Source: Sepiola atlantica
Taxonomy: Eukaryota; Mollusca; Cephalopoda; Sepiida; Sepiolidae
DNA: 64,000 nt
Direction: 5' to 3'
Assembly: GCA_963556195.1 (NCBI GenBank)
Contig: OY744525.1
Location: 79,838,344 to 79,902,343, forward strand
How positions within the stretch are numbered: the stretch's first letter is position 1; each line of letters opens with the position of its first letter. A model generated the notes under the pieces. It worked only from the letters and a program-made list of their open reading frames with translations. It was not told where the DNA came from and did no database searches. A program made the position numbers and the translations under genes. Shown one piece after another: positions 35,778-47,621 of this stretch.

Positions 35778-36540
35778 TTATATATTTGTATGTACAGGAT
35801 TATTTCCTAAACTAATTAAGCGATCATTATGAATTTTGGAACACAGTTTCTAGGCTTAAGGGGTTGTAATATGGGCTATATTTAGTTTAATTTAGTTTTG
35901 TAAAAAGCGGGTAAAAGCCTTTCATGAAAATTCAGATACTTCCAATTTTTGTGAAATTTTAACAATGCATATTAGATATCAATTAATAAATATCCCCCAA
36001 ATTTCAGTTTCTTTGGAGTATTTTAGAAAGTTTTTAGTGGGCATTATATAGGAACAACCTGCCATTTAAAATTCAAATATTTCAGATTTGCATTAAATTT
36101 GATTCATAATTAAGCAAAATTCCCTGAATTTCAATTTTTTCATAAGACTTAAGCTTAAGGCTTAATTTTTAGGCACTTTTGAAAATCAAAATCATGTAAT
36201 GGATTTTGATCAAAATTAGAATAAGGATTCTAGACATAAGGTTTACTATCATTATATCTTGATTTTTATCTTTGTAAGGGGACATAAATGTTGCAAAACA
36301 AATTAATTTTTCCAGTATCTATATAAAGATTGGTATATGTATGTTTATATATTTGTATGTACAGGATTCACTCCTGAACTAATTAACTGATCATTATGAA
36401 CACAGCTGCTAGATATAAGCTACCATAATGTGGGCTATATATAGTTTAATTTATTTTTATGCAAAGGGGACATAAAAATGGGGCAAAACTGTTCTCTTTG
36501 GGAATTAATTTTACTGATGCTGGAACGGGTATTTTTCTAG

Positions 36541-36611
<71 letters not shown>
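36541..36611. repeat. (TA)n microsatellite
   Basis: About 35 TA units followed by GTATATATGTATATA. Confidence 0.95.
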
Positions 36612-36622
<11 letters not shown>

Positions 36623-37254
36623 ATATCTGGGAGGTCTTACAGTTTTGTCTTCCCTCTCTATGTACACACATTAAAATTTGCAAACAAAAAAAAAACAGCT
36701 GTTATTATTTTTCAGGGCTATTTTTATATTCAAGAAATAATTAAATATTTGGAAATGTCACTAGCCTATTTCATCCTTACATGGAAAAATTATTCTTAGA
36801 GAATTTATTAAAGTTAGTAAATGATTTGAATTCTTATAAAATCTTTTTAAGATGGTGGTGAATATTACAGTATTTTTTTAAATAGTCTAAATTTCTTTGG
36901 GATACATTGCATTAAGTTAAATCTACAAATTTATAGTGAATAAGTAATGATTTTTATTTTGAATTAATTTTAATTATAGAAAATACAAAAGACAACAAAA
37001 CATTATGTTAAATACCTAAGTATTAGTTTTTGTTTGGCTTTGATTTGAAAATGCTTTTCCTCAGACATTGTTATTGTTTTTTTTATTCTGTGTACAAATG
37101 AGAATGTTTCCAAAATCCCTTCTGATGCAAACAAATTTTGCATTATTTTGTATAATTAAAAATAAACATTGCCTGAAACAGCTGTAAACAACTTGGATAC
37201 CATTATGTGTACCCTTTATTTGGATATGATTTGAAAATAATTTAAATCTTAAAA

Positions 37255-37255
<1 letters not shown>

Positions 37256-37306
<51 letters not shown>
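37256..37306. repeat. (TA)n microsatellite
   Basis: About 24 AT units in gene D intron 1; a further run of about 19 units is at 37414-37452. Confidence 0.95.
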
Positions 37307-37309
<3 letters not shown>

Positions 37310-37411
37310 GCTCAGTACTATACTGTGAAATATAGAGCTGTTATGGATTTTACAAGTTGATAACTTTTGTAGTTAACTCGAAAAAAGTTTTCTAATTGAT
37401 TTTAAATTTGA

Positions 37412-37453
<42 letters not shown>

Positions 37454-37673
37454 CATTCTCTAGTACAAAATATATATTTAATAAATAATTAAAGCCCTTC
37501 TTTCAGGACTACTTACAAATGACGATATAGAAAAATACACTAATAAAAATGTAATGCAAACATTTTAAAAAGCTTTTTGTTTTTTAGAGAACATATGTAA
37601 CGTTTTCCTTGCATGTTAATTACATAAATTTAAAGAATATTCACATAAAATAATACTTACTTATATTTTACAG

Positions 37674-40075
37674 GCAAAAAATCAATCATGGTTGGGATTT
37701 TATATATTATGCTATGGATACTACCCATCTGTCTGACTGTAGACCTTACATACACAGTGGAAGAAGGAAATGGTCCAGGTACTTACATTGGGGACATTAA
37801 AACAGATTCTAAAATAATGGACAACATGTCCTACCAAGACAAGAAACTCATCACATTCAGTCAACTACAAGGGAAAGATGATAATTCGCAATATTTCCAA
37901 TTGTCCAAGAAAACAGGCAAACTTTATGCAACAATCACATTGGATGCAGAAGCAATGTGTAAACGTAATGAACAATGTTTTCAACTCATTGATGTAGCTG
38001 TTCGTAAAGGAACTTCTTCGATGAGGATTTTAGAAATCAAAGTCATCATAAAAGATATCAATGACCACAAACCTGAATTTCCAGACAAACTAATCAACAT
38101 TGCATTTTCTGAGGATGTTGTTACAGGAACCAAAATAATAATACCAAATGCAATTGATGAAGATGTTGGATCTTTAAATTCAAAGATTTCTTATGAACTT
38201 AAAAAACATAAAAATGAACCATTTACGTTACATGTTGCCCCAAGTATTGTTGGAACATCACAGCTTGGAATACAATTGGAAGAAAGACTAGACAGAGAAA
38301 TAAAAGACTCTTATGTCATACAAGTTGTAGCCAAAGATTCAGGCTCTCCTACAAAGCAAAATGTATTAAATGTTCACATTTCAATCAATGATGTTAATGA
38401 TAACTTCCCAATATTTTCTACAAATGTATATAATATTTCAATAAAGAATGAAGAAAGTAAAGTCACACCAATTGTTATTTTATCAGCAACTGATTTGGAC
38501 TCTGGAGAAAATGGAAGAGTTTCATATCATTGGAGTCATCAAACACCAGAACGGGCAAAAAAATATTTTGAATTAATCAAAACAACTGGGCAGATTTTTC
38601 TGGTTAAAAAGTTTAATACAGGTGAACAATTAGTACAAAACCTGTTTGTAAAAGCTGAAGATGGAGGAAATCCATCATTAAATTCTTTTGCAATTGTTAA
38701 TGTCAATGTAATAAGCCGTGAGAACATTGCACCAATTATCAATATAAACTTTCCTTCTTCCAAGGAAAATATAGTTGAGATTTTGGAAAATACCAAAGCT
38801 GGCAGTTTCATTGCTTATGTGAAAATAATAGACAATGATGAAGGACAAAATGGAGATGTCACTTGTCACCTTCATCATGAGAAATTTCAGCTTCAAAATT
38901 TAGGTACAAAGAAATATGAAGTGACACTGAAAAATCCTCTTGACAGAGAGAAAGAAGAGCACCATGATGTTGTGATCAGTTGTCAAGATAAAGGCTCTCC
39001 TCCTCTTCATAGTAACAGCAAATTCTCCATTCAAGTGATGGACATCAATGATGTAAGGCCACAATTTACAAAAGACACATTTAAATTCTTCATTGATGAG
39101 AATCAAAACTCCAGAATTACTCTTGGCTACATCAATGCCACTGATCCAGACTTGGGAGATGGAGGAAAACTCACATATTCTCTCATCACTGATAACAACA
39201 AACACTTCTTACCTTTCAAAATAACCACAAATGGATTACTATCAGCAATTATGTCTCTTGATCATGAGTTTCAACATACTTATCACTTCAAGGTGTTTGT
39301 GAAAGACAATGGAACACCATCTCTCAATAACACAGTCAATGTGATTATTGAAGTCACTGATAAAAATGATAATGCTCCATATTTTACATTTCCCAGTGTT
39401 AAACCTTACAATCTACATGTCACATATTACCCTGATGCCAGAAACAAGAACATCACACAGATAAAGGCAGCGGACAGTGATAGTCAAGAGAATGCATTTC
39501 TAAAATATCAAATAATCAGAGGCAATGACAAACAGATGTTCACCATCAACCAGTACACTGGTTTCTTAGCTTTCAATAGACAACTCAGCCAACAAAATGC
39601 TGGCTCCTATCAGCTTGACATTGATGTCAAGGATAGTGGTAGACCAGTTCTATCAGCAACAACTACTCTCTTTTTAACACTCACTATCAGCAACAACACA
39701 TCAGAAATGTTAAATGTTGTTCAGCTTCACACTGAAGAGAAGGTGCATCTTAATCTTGTCATTATTATTACAGTCATAGCAGTCACAATAGCTGTCTTCA
39801 TTACGGCTTCATTATCAATCTGCATCATTCGATGTAATGGTCAATCAAATGTGGCCTATGCCCAAACACTTGATCCTTCCAATAGATATGTTGGTGAACA
39901 GAGACAACTCATTGCTCCTACTTATCCAGGAAACACTTGGCCTCATCCGGCTCAGCCTTTGCAAATAAACCAAGCATCATCTACAAATTCTCCCTTGACA
40001 ACATCAAGAAGACAACTAAATTCAGTAGATTCACTACCACAGAAATCACAACTATCAAATGAACTTTTATCTCAA
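37674..40075 (+). CDS. Gene D exon 2: protocadherin ectodomain EC1-EC6, TM, proximal tail
   Basis: From Met 37688, 796 residues with the family plan: signal peptide MVGILYIMLWILPICLT, EC1 with CKRNEQC, six EC repeats, EC3-EC4 linker RENIAP, later linkers DINDV and DKNDN, membrane segment near 690-715. It is a mosaic. EC1 (about 37790-38070) and everything from about 38790 onward are almost the same as genes A to C, while EC2-EC3 (about 38090-38780) has many replacements (for example HVAPSIVGTSQLGIQLEERL and HQTPERAKKYFELIKTTGQI). EC2-EC3 carries recognition specificity in vertebrate clustered protocadherins. Acceptor TATATTTTACAG; donor TCTCAA|GTAAGT at 40075, phase 0. With exons 3 and 4 the protein is 886 residues, 900 from the micro-exon. 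Confidence 0.96.
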
Positions 40076-40790
40076 GTAAGTAATGTTCAATTATATTTTT
40101 ATTATCTGGCAAATGTTATTTGGTACATGGTTTTACTAAAGTTTGGAAATAATATTTTTTAAATGTATTTTAAGTCATCTTAATTGTAAATCTTGGGCTC
40201 ATCCATTGGACATTGGTTTCATTTATGAAGTATAAAATAACTGAAATGATATAATACATAAGGAAATAAAATAACTGATTTTAATTGATTTTTTTTTGTA
40301 CAACATTTAATGATAAAAATTTAAGAATTAATAAGGGCAATGTTTCCTTAGAAAAGTTACTGTTTATTTGTCTTTAAATATAATTAATATTTTCTTAATT
40401 GAAAATGTTATTTATTTTTTCAATTTCACTATAATAAATCTGAAGCAACTAGTTATAAGTCAGAAAGCAAAAATAATGTTCTAGTTCCTCTGGAACTTAA
40501 TCGTTCATGTTTTTTTCTTAATTTACACTCATTTCTGGGTAGATTATTAAAATTTAATCATCTTATTATTTCTTAATCTTTTACTTACAAATTAATATCA
40601 CTTAAGCAACGAATAAATATTTCATAATCTTTAATTAGTTATTTTTTCTTTCATTATTGTTAGTTTGAACAAATATAAAAATATTTAATTTGAATAGACT
40701 GGATACTGCAAGAATCTGGAATACATACAATAATCACTTTTGTAATATCATCATACTGTTTTTAATAGATGCATATATTTTTTTGAACAG
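40076..40790. other. Gene D intron 2
   Basis: AT-rich. Reading through the donor stays open to 40162. No element recognised. Confidence 0.6.
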
Positions 40791-40911
40791 ATGTATACTC
40801 AGAACGTGTCAATTCCCCCAGATTATTTTACATGGAGATCTACTATACCTTCCCAATCAGATGCAGACCTAAGCTGGAGAGAAGATTCTGCAAATGATGA
40901 ACAAAAAGCCG
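40791..40911 (+). CDS. Gene D exon 3: cytoplasmic tail
   Basis: 121 nt, one codon shorter than in the paralogues, phase 0 in and phase 1 out (GCCG|GTAATT). Encodes MYTQNVSIPPDYFTWRSTIP and then SQSDADLSWREDSANDEQKA. Confidence 0.93.
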
Positions 40912-41213
40912 GTAATTTTTAAAATATTAATTATGATTTATATGTTCAAAATGTAATGAGCCATACAACAGCAGAGAGAATATGAATTATAATGTCTTTT
41001 AGATATGAAAAAAAAGTGTTTGAGTTTCTTCTGTAAATAGGAATTTAAGTCTAGAAATAATTGAAAATATTAAATAAAATTCCTAATAAGTGGTAAATAT
41101 TACAATAGTGCAATACCTTAATTATTTAAGTTAAATTTAGAAAATTCATAATTTAAAAGATTTTGAAATATTACCAAATGTATTTCTCTATAAATCATCC
41201 TTTTATTTTTCAG
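40912..41213. other. Gene D intron 3
   Basis: Only 302 bp, against 1.5 to 3.6 kb in the paralogues; no repeats inside. Confidence 0.8.
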
Positions 41214-41365
41214 ATCAATCTCTAACCAAGTCATCAGTGCATTCAAGCAGTCTGAACAAAAGTGATATTTCTGCTCCTTTTCCACAATCAAGAAATCTTC
41301 TAGAAATGAACAACCAGCAGACTTCTAATGCTAGGCCATTGCCACCAGTGCCACACATTATTTAG
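41214..41365 (+). CDS. Gene D exon 4: C-terminal tail and stop
   Basis: 152 nt, phase 1, TAG at 41363-41365. Encodes D-QSLTKSSVHSSSLNKSDIS and ends RPLPPVPHII. Confidence 0.94.
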
Positions 41366-42000
41366 TAAATCTATTCTCAACATAAACAATGCAAATATAC
41401 ATTTCGATATCTATATTAGGTACACAAATTAATTTTTTTCTACCAAAAAAATATTAACATACAACAAACTTGTCAATATTTCATGGTCAGTAACACAAAA
41501 GAATCAATATATAGAATTAACTAGACATTTTCAATATAGCTTTAAAAAAAAACTAAGAATTATAATATCTATGGTAATTGTCATATGATATTGTGAGTTG
41601 TAGTTTGATTAGTGATTCTCAAAAAAGCTATCTCTTGTCATCTAAAAGCCAGAAACTGCTTACAAATTACATTACATAAAGAAATCATTTTACATATATT
41701 TTGAAAATAAAAATCAGTGTAAATATATGGTAATAGTTTTTAATATAAAACTTATTTAAAATAGGAAACAAATTAAGATTTATTCAATAGATTTTAAGAT
41801 AAAGAATAACATTCTGCAGTTTAAAATGAATATCAATTTGAAATTATTCCACAATAAATTAACAAGATTAGCCAGATAATTATCTCTGTCTAATAAGGAG
41901 TGGAAATAGGAAAATGTATAGGTACACAACATAAACATTTTTTTAATTAATTTTATCTTATAAAGACAACATAGGTCGGTATTTCACATTAACGTTACCT
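41366..42000. other. 3' flank of gene D
   Basis: AT-rich. No match to the Staf-like site of the other start modules was found here. Confidence 0.5.
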
Positions 42001-42287
42001 GCAGCCATTATACACTCATGCCATACTTCTTAAGACAACTGCTTTTATGTATTCATAATAAATACATCTTCAATAAAAAGAAACCTTTTTATCTCTCTGA
42101 TTGGATATAGAATCTACAGAACTATAACTGGGCAATATATAGCAGGACTGTAGTTTGTTGAATCAAAGCTGATGACTGTTCCAAGATCAAAATGATTAGT
42201 GAATGATCAATTGGTGAGATTATATGTGGCATTGTTTCCTGAATACCAACATTCAGACACAGCCAAAAATCTATTAATAACATAAAG
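42001..42287 (+). promoter_or_regulatory. Degenerate start module of pseudogene E
   Basis: The core survives at 42001-42041 (GCAGCCATTATACACTCATG then CCATACTTCTTAAGACAACT), and a donor CATAAAG|GTAAGG ends at 42287. The spacing has grown from 126 to 246 bp, and the micro-exon ATG is lost (ATTAATAACATAAAG, with a deletion). No Staf-like site upstream. Confidence 0.6.
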
Positions 42288-42806
42288 GTAAGGAATATTT
42301 TTAATGAGATTTTTCATTTTTTATCATGGCAGTCTTTCTTATTTAATTGAAATTCCATGTGTATTTGTATCATAGCTATTTAGGAACATAGATATTTTTA
42401 ACTGATGTAAATGTTTTTGTAAATAAATATTTCAAACATAGGTTTTATCATTTTGTCAATATTCTTGTGTTGAAAGGCAATTCCAATTTATTTCATCTCA
42501 TGTGAACATAAAAGATCTTTTTCCGAAATCAGAAAAGAAACTGATATAATGAATTTATTAAAATAAAATCATTTAAAAACTATTTTATAAACAGAGTCAA
42601 TATTGCCACCTTGAAAATAAAAATGTCAAATAATTTGAATTTATAAAAGTACAAGTTAATTCATAATCACTATGATACTCTTCATTGCATTATGAGGGAA
42701 TATTCTAATATTGACTCAAAGGATTTGTTTTATCATTTAGAAACAAAATAATTTAAGATATTTTTCAAAAATTCTGAAATGAAATATATTTGAAATCTCT
42801 TTTCAG

Positions 42807-43075
42807 GAACAAATTTCAACATGCTAGAAATTCTATATATATTCTCCTATGCATCCTACACGTCTCTTATAATGAAGAATTGATTTACCGTAAGAAAAAA
42901 AGCCCAGGTCCCTACATCAGAGAGATTGTTACAAATTTTACGATAACGGAGAACATGTCCTACCAACACAAAAAGCTATTCACATTCAGCCAACTACAAC
43001 TTCTTAGTATATTCAATTGTCCAAGAAAACAGGCAAACTCTATGGAACAATCGCATTGGGTGCAGAAACAAGTAA
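42807..43075 (+). pseudogene. Pseudogene E: broken and truncated protocadherin exon 2
   Basis: Acceptor TCTTTTCAG and 14 nt to an ATG at 42821, exactly as in the intact genes. The frame from that ATG soon meets TGA; a shifted frame gives SPGPYIREIV and ENMSYQHKKLFTFSQLQ, matching EC1. A second frameshift then gives FQLSKKTGKLYGTIALGAET, again EC1, after which similarity stops. EC2 to EC6 and the membrane segment are missing. It must come from a paralogue close to gene D, which shares FQLSKKTGKLY. Confidence 0.85.
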
Positions 43076-43662
43076 TTATATACATTTCATTTTCATATCC
43101 TTCCTCTCTTTTTGTTACATAGAATGTTGATTAAATTAATAATATAGATTTTGTTAAATAAACATGTAAGTATTATATAATTACTTAAAACAATTAAGTA
43201 TTTAATTTCTATAAAAAATATTTTGATTAAAATAAAACTGAATTTATTTTTTGTTTAAAAAAAATGTTACTAAACTTTAAAAATTTATAAAACTATAAAA
43301 TTATCTTATTGATATTTCAATTTGTTATACAGTTGATGGTGAAAATCTCAAATTTTGAGGGTTTGAGTAGACATCATTCTGAGACCTGTATATGATCAAT
43401 AAAATCAGTTTGTGAAGTTCATTAGATAGAGGAGAGATAACCACAAAAATCTCTTTGTATATATAAAATATCTCAAAAAGACTATATTTCTAGTTCAAAA
43501 TGTAACCAATTGCTCTTTAATTTATCAAAATGCTATTAAAATTCATGGAGCTCTTTTCCAAATATTATATCGAAAACATAAGCTATTCTACATTTATACA
43601 TGAAAGAAAACATTGTTTCTGAAGTGTTTATTTATGTCTACTGCTGTTTTGCTTATTTCCAG
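43076..43662. other. Gap between pseudogene E pieces
   Basis: AT-rich; no exon 3 equivalent (MYTQNV...) found. Confidence 0.5.
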
Positions 43663-43775
43663 ACCTTCTCTATCATGGACATTTTTGGTCCAGACCTGCA
43701 GTCCAGAAATTTTATATGACTGAATCAACAAACAGTCAATCCACAACGATTAACCCCTGTGCCACACCTAAACAA
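43663..43775 (+). pseudogene. Pseudogene E: remnant of the last exon
   Basis: After an acceptor-like TTATTTCCAG, the DNA AGAAATTTTATATGACTGAA...CCTGTGCCACACCTAAAC aligns with the last exons of C and D (AGAAATCTTCTAGAAATGAA...CCAGTGCCACACATT). The 5' half of the exon is gone and the frame is not kept. Confidence 0.65.
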
Positions 43776-45394
43776 ATCAATGTATACAGTAAAAAAAGAT
43801 ATAAATAGATATAAATCACTATATATTGCTTCCACCTTGTTTCCCTTTGTATATCTTACCCATACACACAAAAATAAACATTTTATACTTTTTATAAAAT
43901 CATGTAATATAACCTGAAATTACACCCTGAAACAAACAAATGTAAGATAGTGTAAATAATTCAAGAGAAGAGAAAATTTTAATAACCAGAAAACAAAAAA
44001 GAAATGTTCAGTATTATAAAATTGTAATATCGTGATAACATTTTGTGATAAATATCAAGCATAAATGGAATAAAAATATTTCCATTGATATTCATGTCAA
44101 GCATTGGTTAATTTATCATCTACTAAATGGAAAAAGGTAGAAAGTGAAAATCTAACATATCTTTAACGATGTGGATTTTAAAATTACTTAATCAAAATTT
44201 GTTTTAGATAATCACAACTAGCAGAAAGATTTCTGGTATTATTCTTTTCAAATACAGCTATTAATAAGTTTTCAAAAAATAAGATTATCTAATAAAATAA
44301 AAGCAAAATTGGAATGAAAGACAACAGCTCAGTTTAGTATTTCATAAGTTGCTTTATCAGTTACTATAGTAACTCATAATTAATAGGTCACTCAAGTAAT
44401 TCATTGATGGATTCTACTGATAACTTTTTCAGAAATCATCTTAATAACTTAATAAAATAATCTTCTTGAAATTCATTATTTTAGAAATTTCAACTAGGTT
44501 TTTAATAATAAAAGAACTTTTTCCATCAAAATACAAATCAATTTTTAATGCAATTATTTCATGATCATCCACTGATATATATCATTGTCGTAGAATCTTC
44601 ATATTGTGTACCTTTTATTTATTAATTTATACATTTTGAACCTACAACGCAGTTTGGGGGCGGGGCTGGTAACCTAGTGACAGGTTGAGACTGGTACTTT
44701 AAAAAACATTCTGATTACAGAATTTGAGTATTGTAAAAGATAAATATATGAATCTTTCCAAGATAGAAATTAATTATAAAATCCTTTTACCATTATTTAA
44801 TTGAGATTGAAATGTATTTGTAGATATATTTTCAATTACAAAACAATGATTAAGGAGATTGTTCTATGTCTAAAAGAACGTGTGAAACTCACTACTAAAA
44901 TGGGGTATGTGAGATTGGCCATCACATCGCTGAGTTCAAATCTTGTCTCCTTTCCACTGTCATCAAACTCTCACACACAATCATTCTTTCAATTAACTTA
45001 CTGCTTAAGATGAATCATCTGTTCACCAACAAGTTGATGGGATTTAAAGCAGAAGGTAAGTGATATTTTCTTTGATCTCATCATAGAAAAATCGTTTTCT
45101 TTTAATTGTAGAAACATCCTTGGCAGATTTTGTCACTGCAAATACAAAAATTATTATTTTCAATTTAATTTACTTAATAATATAAAGTACACATATAGAT
45201 GAATTTATTCGTTGTCTGAAACCAATTCAAAATCAAGTTAGTTAAAATATTTCCTTTCAAAACTATTTTTCATGCCATTTTTAAGTAGCTTTAAGTAACA
45301 ATAAAGTTGAAAGTATTAATTTGTCAGCTCCTTATCAATCTTCTTATTTCGTTTGCTTCACAGCATCTCACTGTTAGATCACCAGCTCAGTTGA
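43776..45394. other. Intergenic, no gene recognised
   Basis: AT-rich. Near 44910-44970 there is tRNA-like text (GCTGAGTTCAAATCTTG, B-box-like), perhaps a SINE scrap, followed by GCAGAAG|GTAAGTG at about 45057, a donor-like site of unknown use. Confidence 0.35.
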
Positions 45395-45865
45395 GAAAAG
45401 ACATGTTAATGTTTTGTTGTCTAGCGCAGCTATGCCGGCTTTGCCGTTAGGTGGTCCATATTTAAGGCATGACTCGATGATGTGGTCTACTGTCTGTTCA
45501 GAGTGACCACAGTCGCAGACACCCGAGTCCCCATCCTTTCATGGTCGCGGCGAACCGTCCGACACCTGTCCTGAGGCGGTTGAGCATTGTCCACTGCCGG
45601 CGAGGGAGGTCCAGGCCTGGTAGGTTATTCGGGGCCTCCACAAATCTGTGCAACCTTGATTTATCTGCTGCCTGCCATTCCTCCGTCCAGCAACGTTTCA
45701 GCCAGATTCGTTTTGTGACGTCACCGGGTGTTGAAAGCAGGAGCTGGTGGGCATGCTCCGAGAATGGGCGTCGTGACTTCAGGCGAGCTCGTGGAAGGTT
45801 CTCTGTGGTGAGCTTGTGGAGAAGGTGGGCCTCATCTTCAAGCGACCCCAGCGTCCTTATCAATA
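45395..45865 (-). mobile_element. LINE 3' end remnant, frameshifted
   Basis: Minus-strand reading gives WLKRCWTEEWQAADKSRLHR, LPRRQWTMLNRLRTGVGRFA and ATMKGWGL, then after a frameshift DSGVCDCGHSEQTVDHIIES. This is the well-known C-terminal end of some non-LTR pol proteins, with a CxC...H zinc-knuckle-like motif. G+C is much higher than around it, which points to a fairly recent insertion. It is a different family from the LINE at 2960-4150. Confidence 0.8.
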
Positions 45866-47621
45866 AAAAATATTTAAGTAGAAATTAGATAACATATTTT
45901 AATCTCATTAAATATGACTGCTCAGTTATACAATGGAAATGTTGCTGGATATCATTAGAAAGTATAATAGCTGTAATAATTTAATTTTTTTTAGAAAGAA
46001 AAATTAATGAATCAAACTTAACCTTTTTTCTTTATTATTTTTTTTACAATTTTTTTTTCATTCTTGTCTAGAAATGACTTTCTGACTGGCAGTTTAAAGT
46101 TTTAAAAATATTAGTTTCACATAATTTTCCATCTCTAATTCACATCTTGATTATTATTGACTGTATTTGAAAGTATTTTTTAAGACTTTAGACTGAACAT
46201 TTAGAAAGTGTACGATTAGCCCCACCCCCAAAAAACAGACAGATCAGAAATGGTAAACTAGAAAAAGCAAATTTGAACATCTTTCCCATAAAGTTATTGT
46301 TCTTTTTCAAATTACTTACGTTTCGAAAATTCTGCATGTGGCTGCTAGGTAAATTTTAATAGAAAGCTGAACCTCCTTTGTAAAAAGAAGAAGAAAAAAG
46401 TCTTAAATTAAAAAAATGAGTTCAAATCATTTTTTTAAAAATCACTAGAACATGCATCAATTTTAGATGAGGGATAAATTTAATGAAATAGCAACCATAG
46501 ATTAAAGATCAAAATTTTAGTTTGCAATTTTTTTCCATTTAGTACTAGTAGGCCTAAATTCAAGATAGCAAGTAAATAGAAACCCTGGGTAAGTCAAGAC
46601 CCTAAAATCAACTTCATCTCATGTCAACAGATTATAATGTTAGTCATTTACAAACTTTTTCCGAAAAATGAGAAAAGTTGAAAATCTTAAATAAAAAACA
46701 TTTGTTTTCACTAAAACTGTGAATAACACTTGTTTCCACAATAACAAGCCGGCATAACATATTATTTTTATTTAGCAGAAATTGTTTTGTCAAGAATCAC
46801 AAAAAATTTAGTTCTTTTTAAATTTATACAATATGGTTAAAAGGTGTAATTAATTGTTTTTCTTTTCCTCTGTTTTGTCTCTTTCCACATTCTTTCAACA
46901 TGTTATTGTGTGTAGATGTGTTTAGATTTTATAAGGGTCATTAAGATGCAAGGAATAAATGACAATCTGTGGGCCATACATATTTGAAGCCATCTTTCCC
47001 TAATGATTATGTATTTTAAGTCAGATATCAGAGCAGTTCAGGGTAAAATATATTGATAACAATTCAGTTTAAGATACATAAAATTGCTGCCATACACAGA
47101 TTAAAAAGGAAATATTTTTAATGATTCAGTTAGACTTTATTTAACGGAAATAATTTTACCCGGTGTTGGGGTTAATGAGGAACATGTTTTTTTCTCGGCT
47201 GCCACTCAGGATTTAGGATTAGTGTTTAGGTTAAAATGAAGGGCATGTGTTTTTTGTATTTTTATCACATACATGCTGTCATATATGAAGCCTTTTTTAG
47301 AACTACTAGTATTAGAAACGTGTAGAAAGTGCAAAAAAATAGAGAACGCTGCTTGGATAACTACATATATGATAGTGCAATTTCACTTGCAATACTATAA
47401 AGTGAAAATATGTTTTTATTATTTGATATCAGTGAATTTGCATTCCATTGTATTTTACTGTTAGAAAAAAACCTTCTGGTCCCTATTTACTTGCCTCCCC
47501 AAAAGAGTGGTTAAAAAAAGCTTTTCAACGTTTTTTTTTATAGCGATTAAATAAACTTTTGGGTTCAAATAGTTTAGTTGAACGACTCAGTCAAAAAAAA
47601 TTGCTTTATTAGCAAAAAAAA
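45866..47621. other. Intergenic, no gene recognised
   Basis: AT-rich. At about 47482-47510 there is a short piece of the dispersed repeat (CCCTATTTACTTGCCTCCCC). Confidence 0.5.

Larger units (their letters stand above)
35272..37673. other. Gene D intron 1
   Basis: Contains four long (TA)n arrays and two stretches (about 35780-36000 and 36330-36480) sharing TATATATTTGTATGTACAGG and AACTAATTAA...GATCATTATGAA, likely fragments of one transposon family. It is not collinear with introns 1 of genes A to C. Confidence 0.55.

Noticed and set aside
36446..36674. Open frames on both strands with long YIYIYI runs
   Set aside because: They are only translation of a (TA)n microsatellite.
45541..45888. 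Plus-strand open frame of 115 codons, GC-rich
   Set aside because: It is the antisense of the LINE C-terminus, which has clear motifs on the minus strand.
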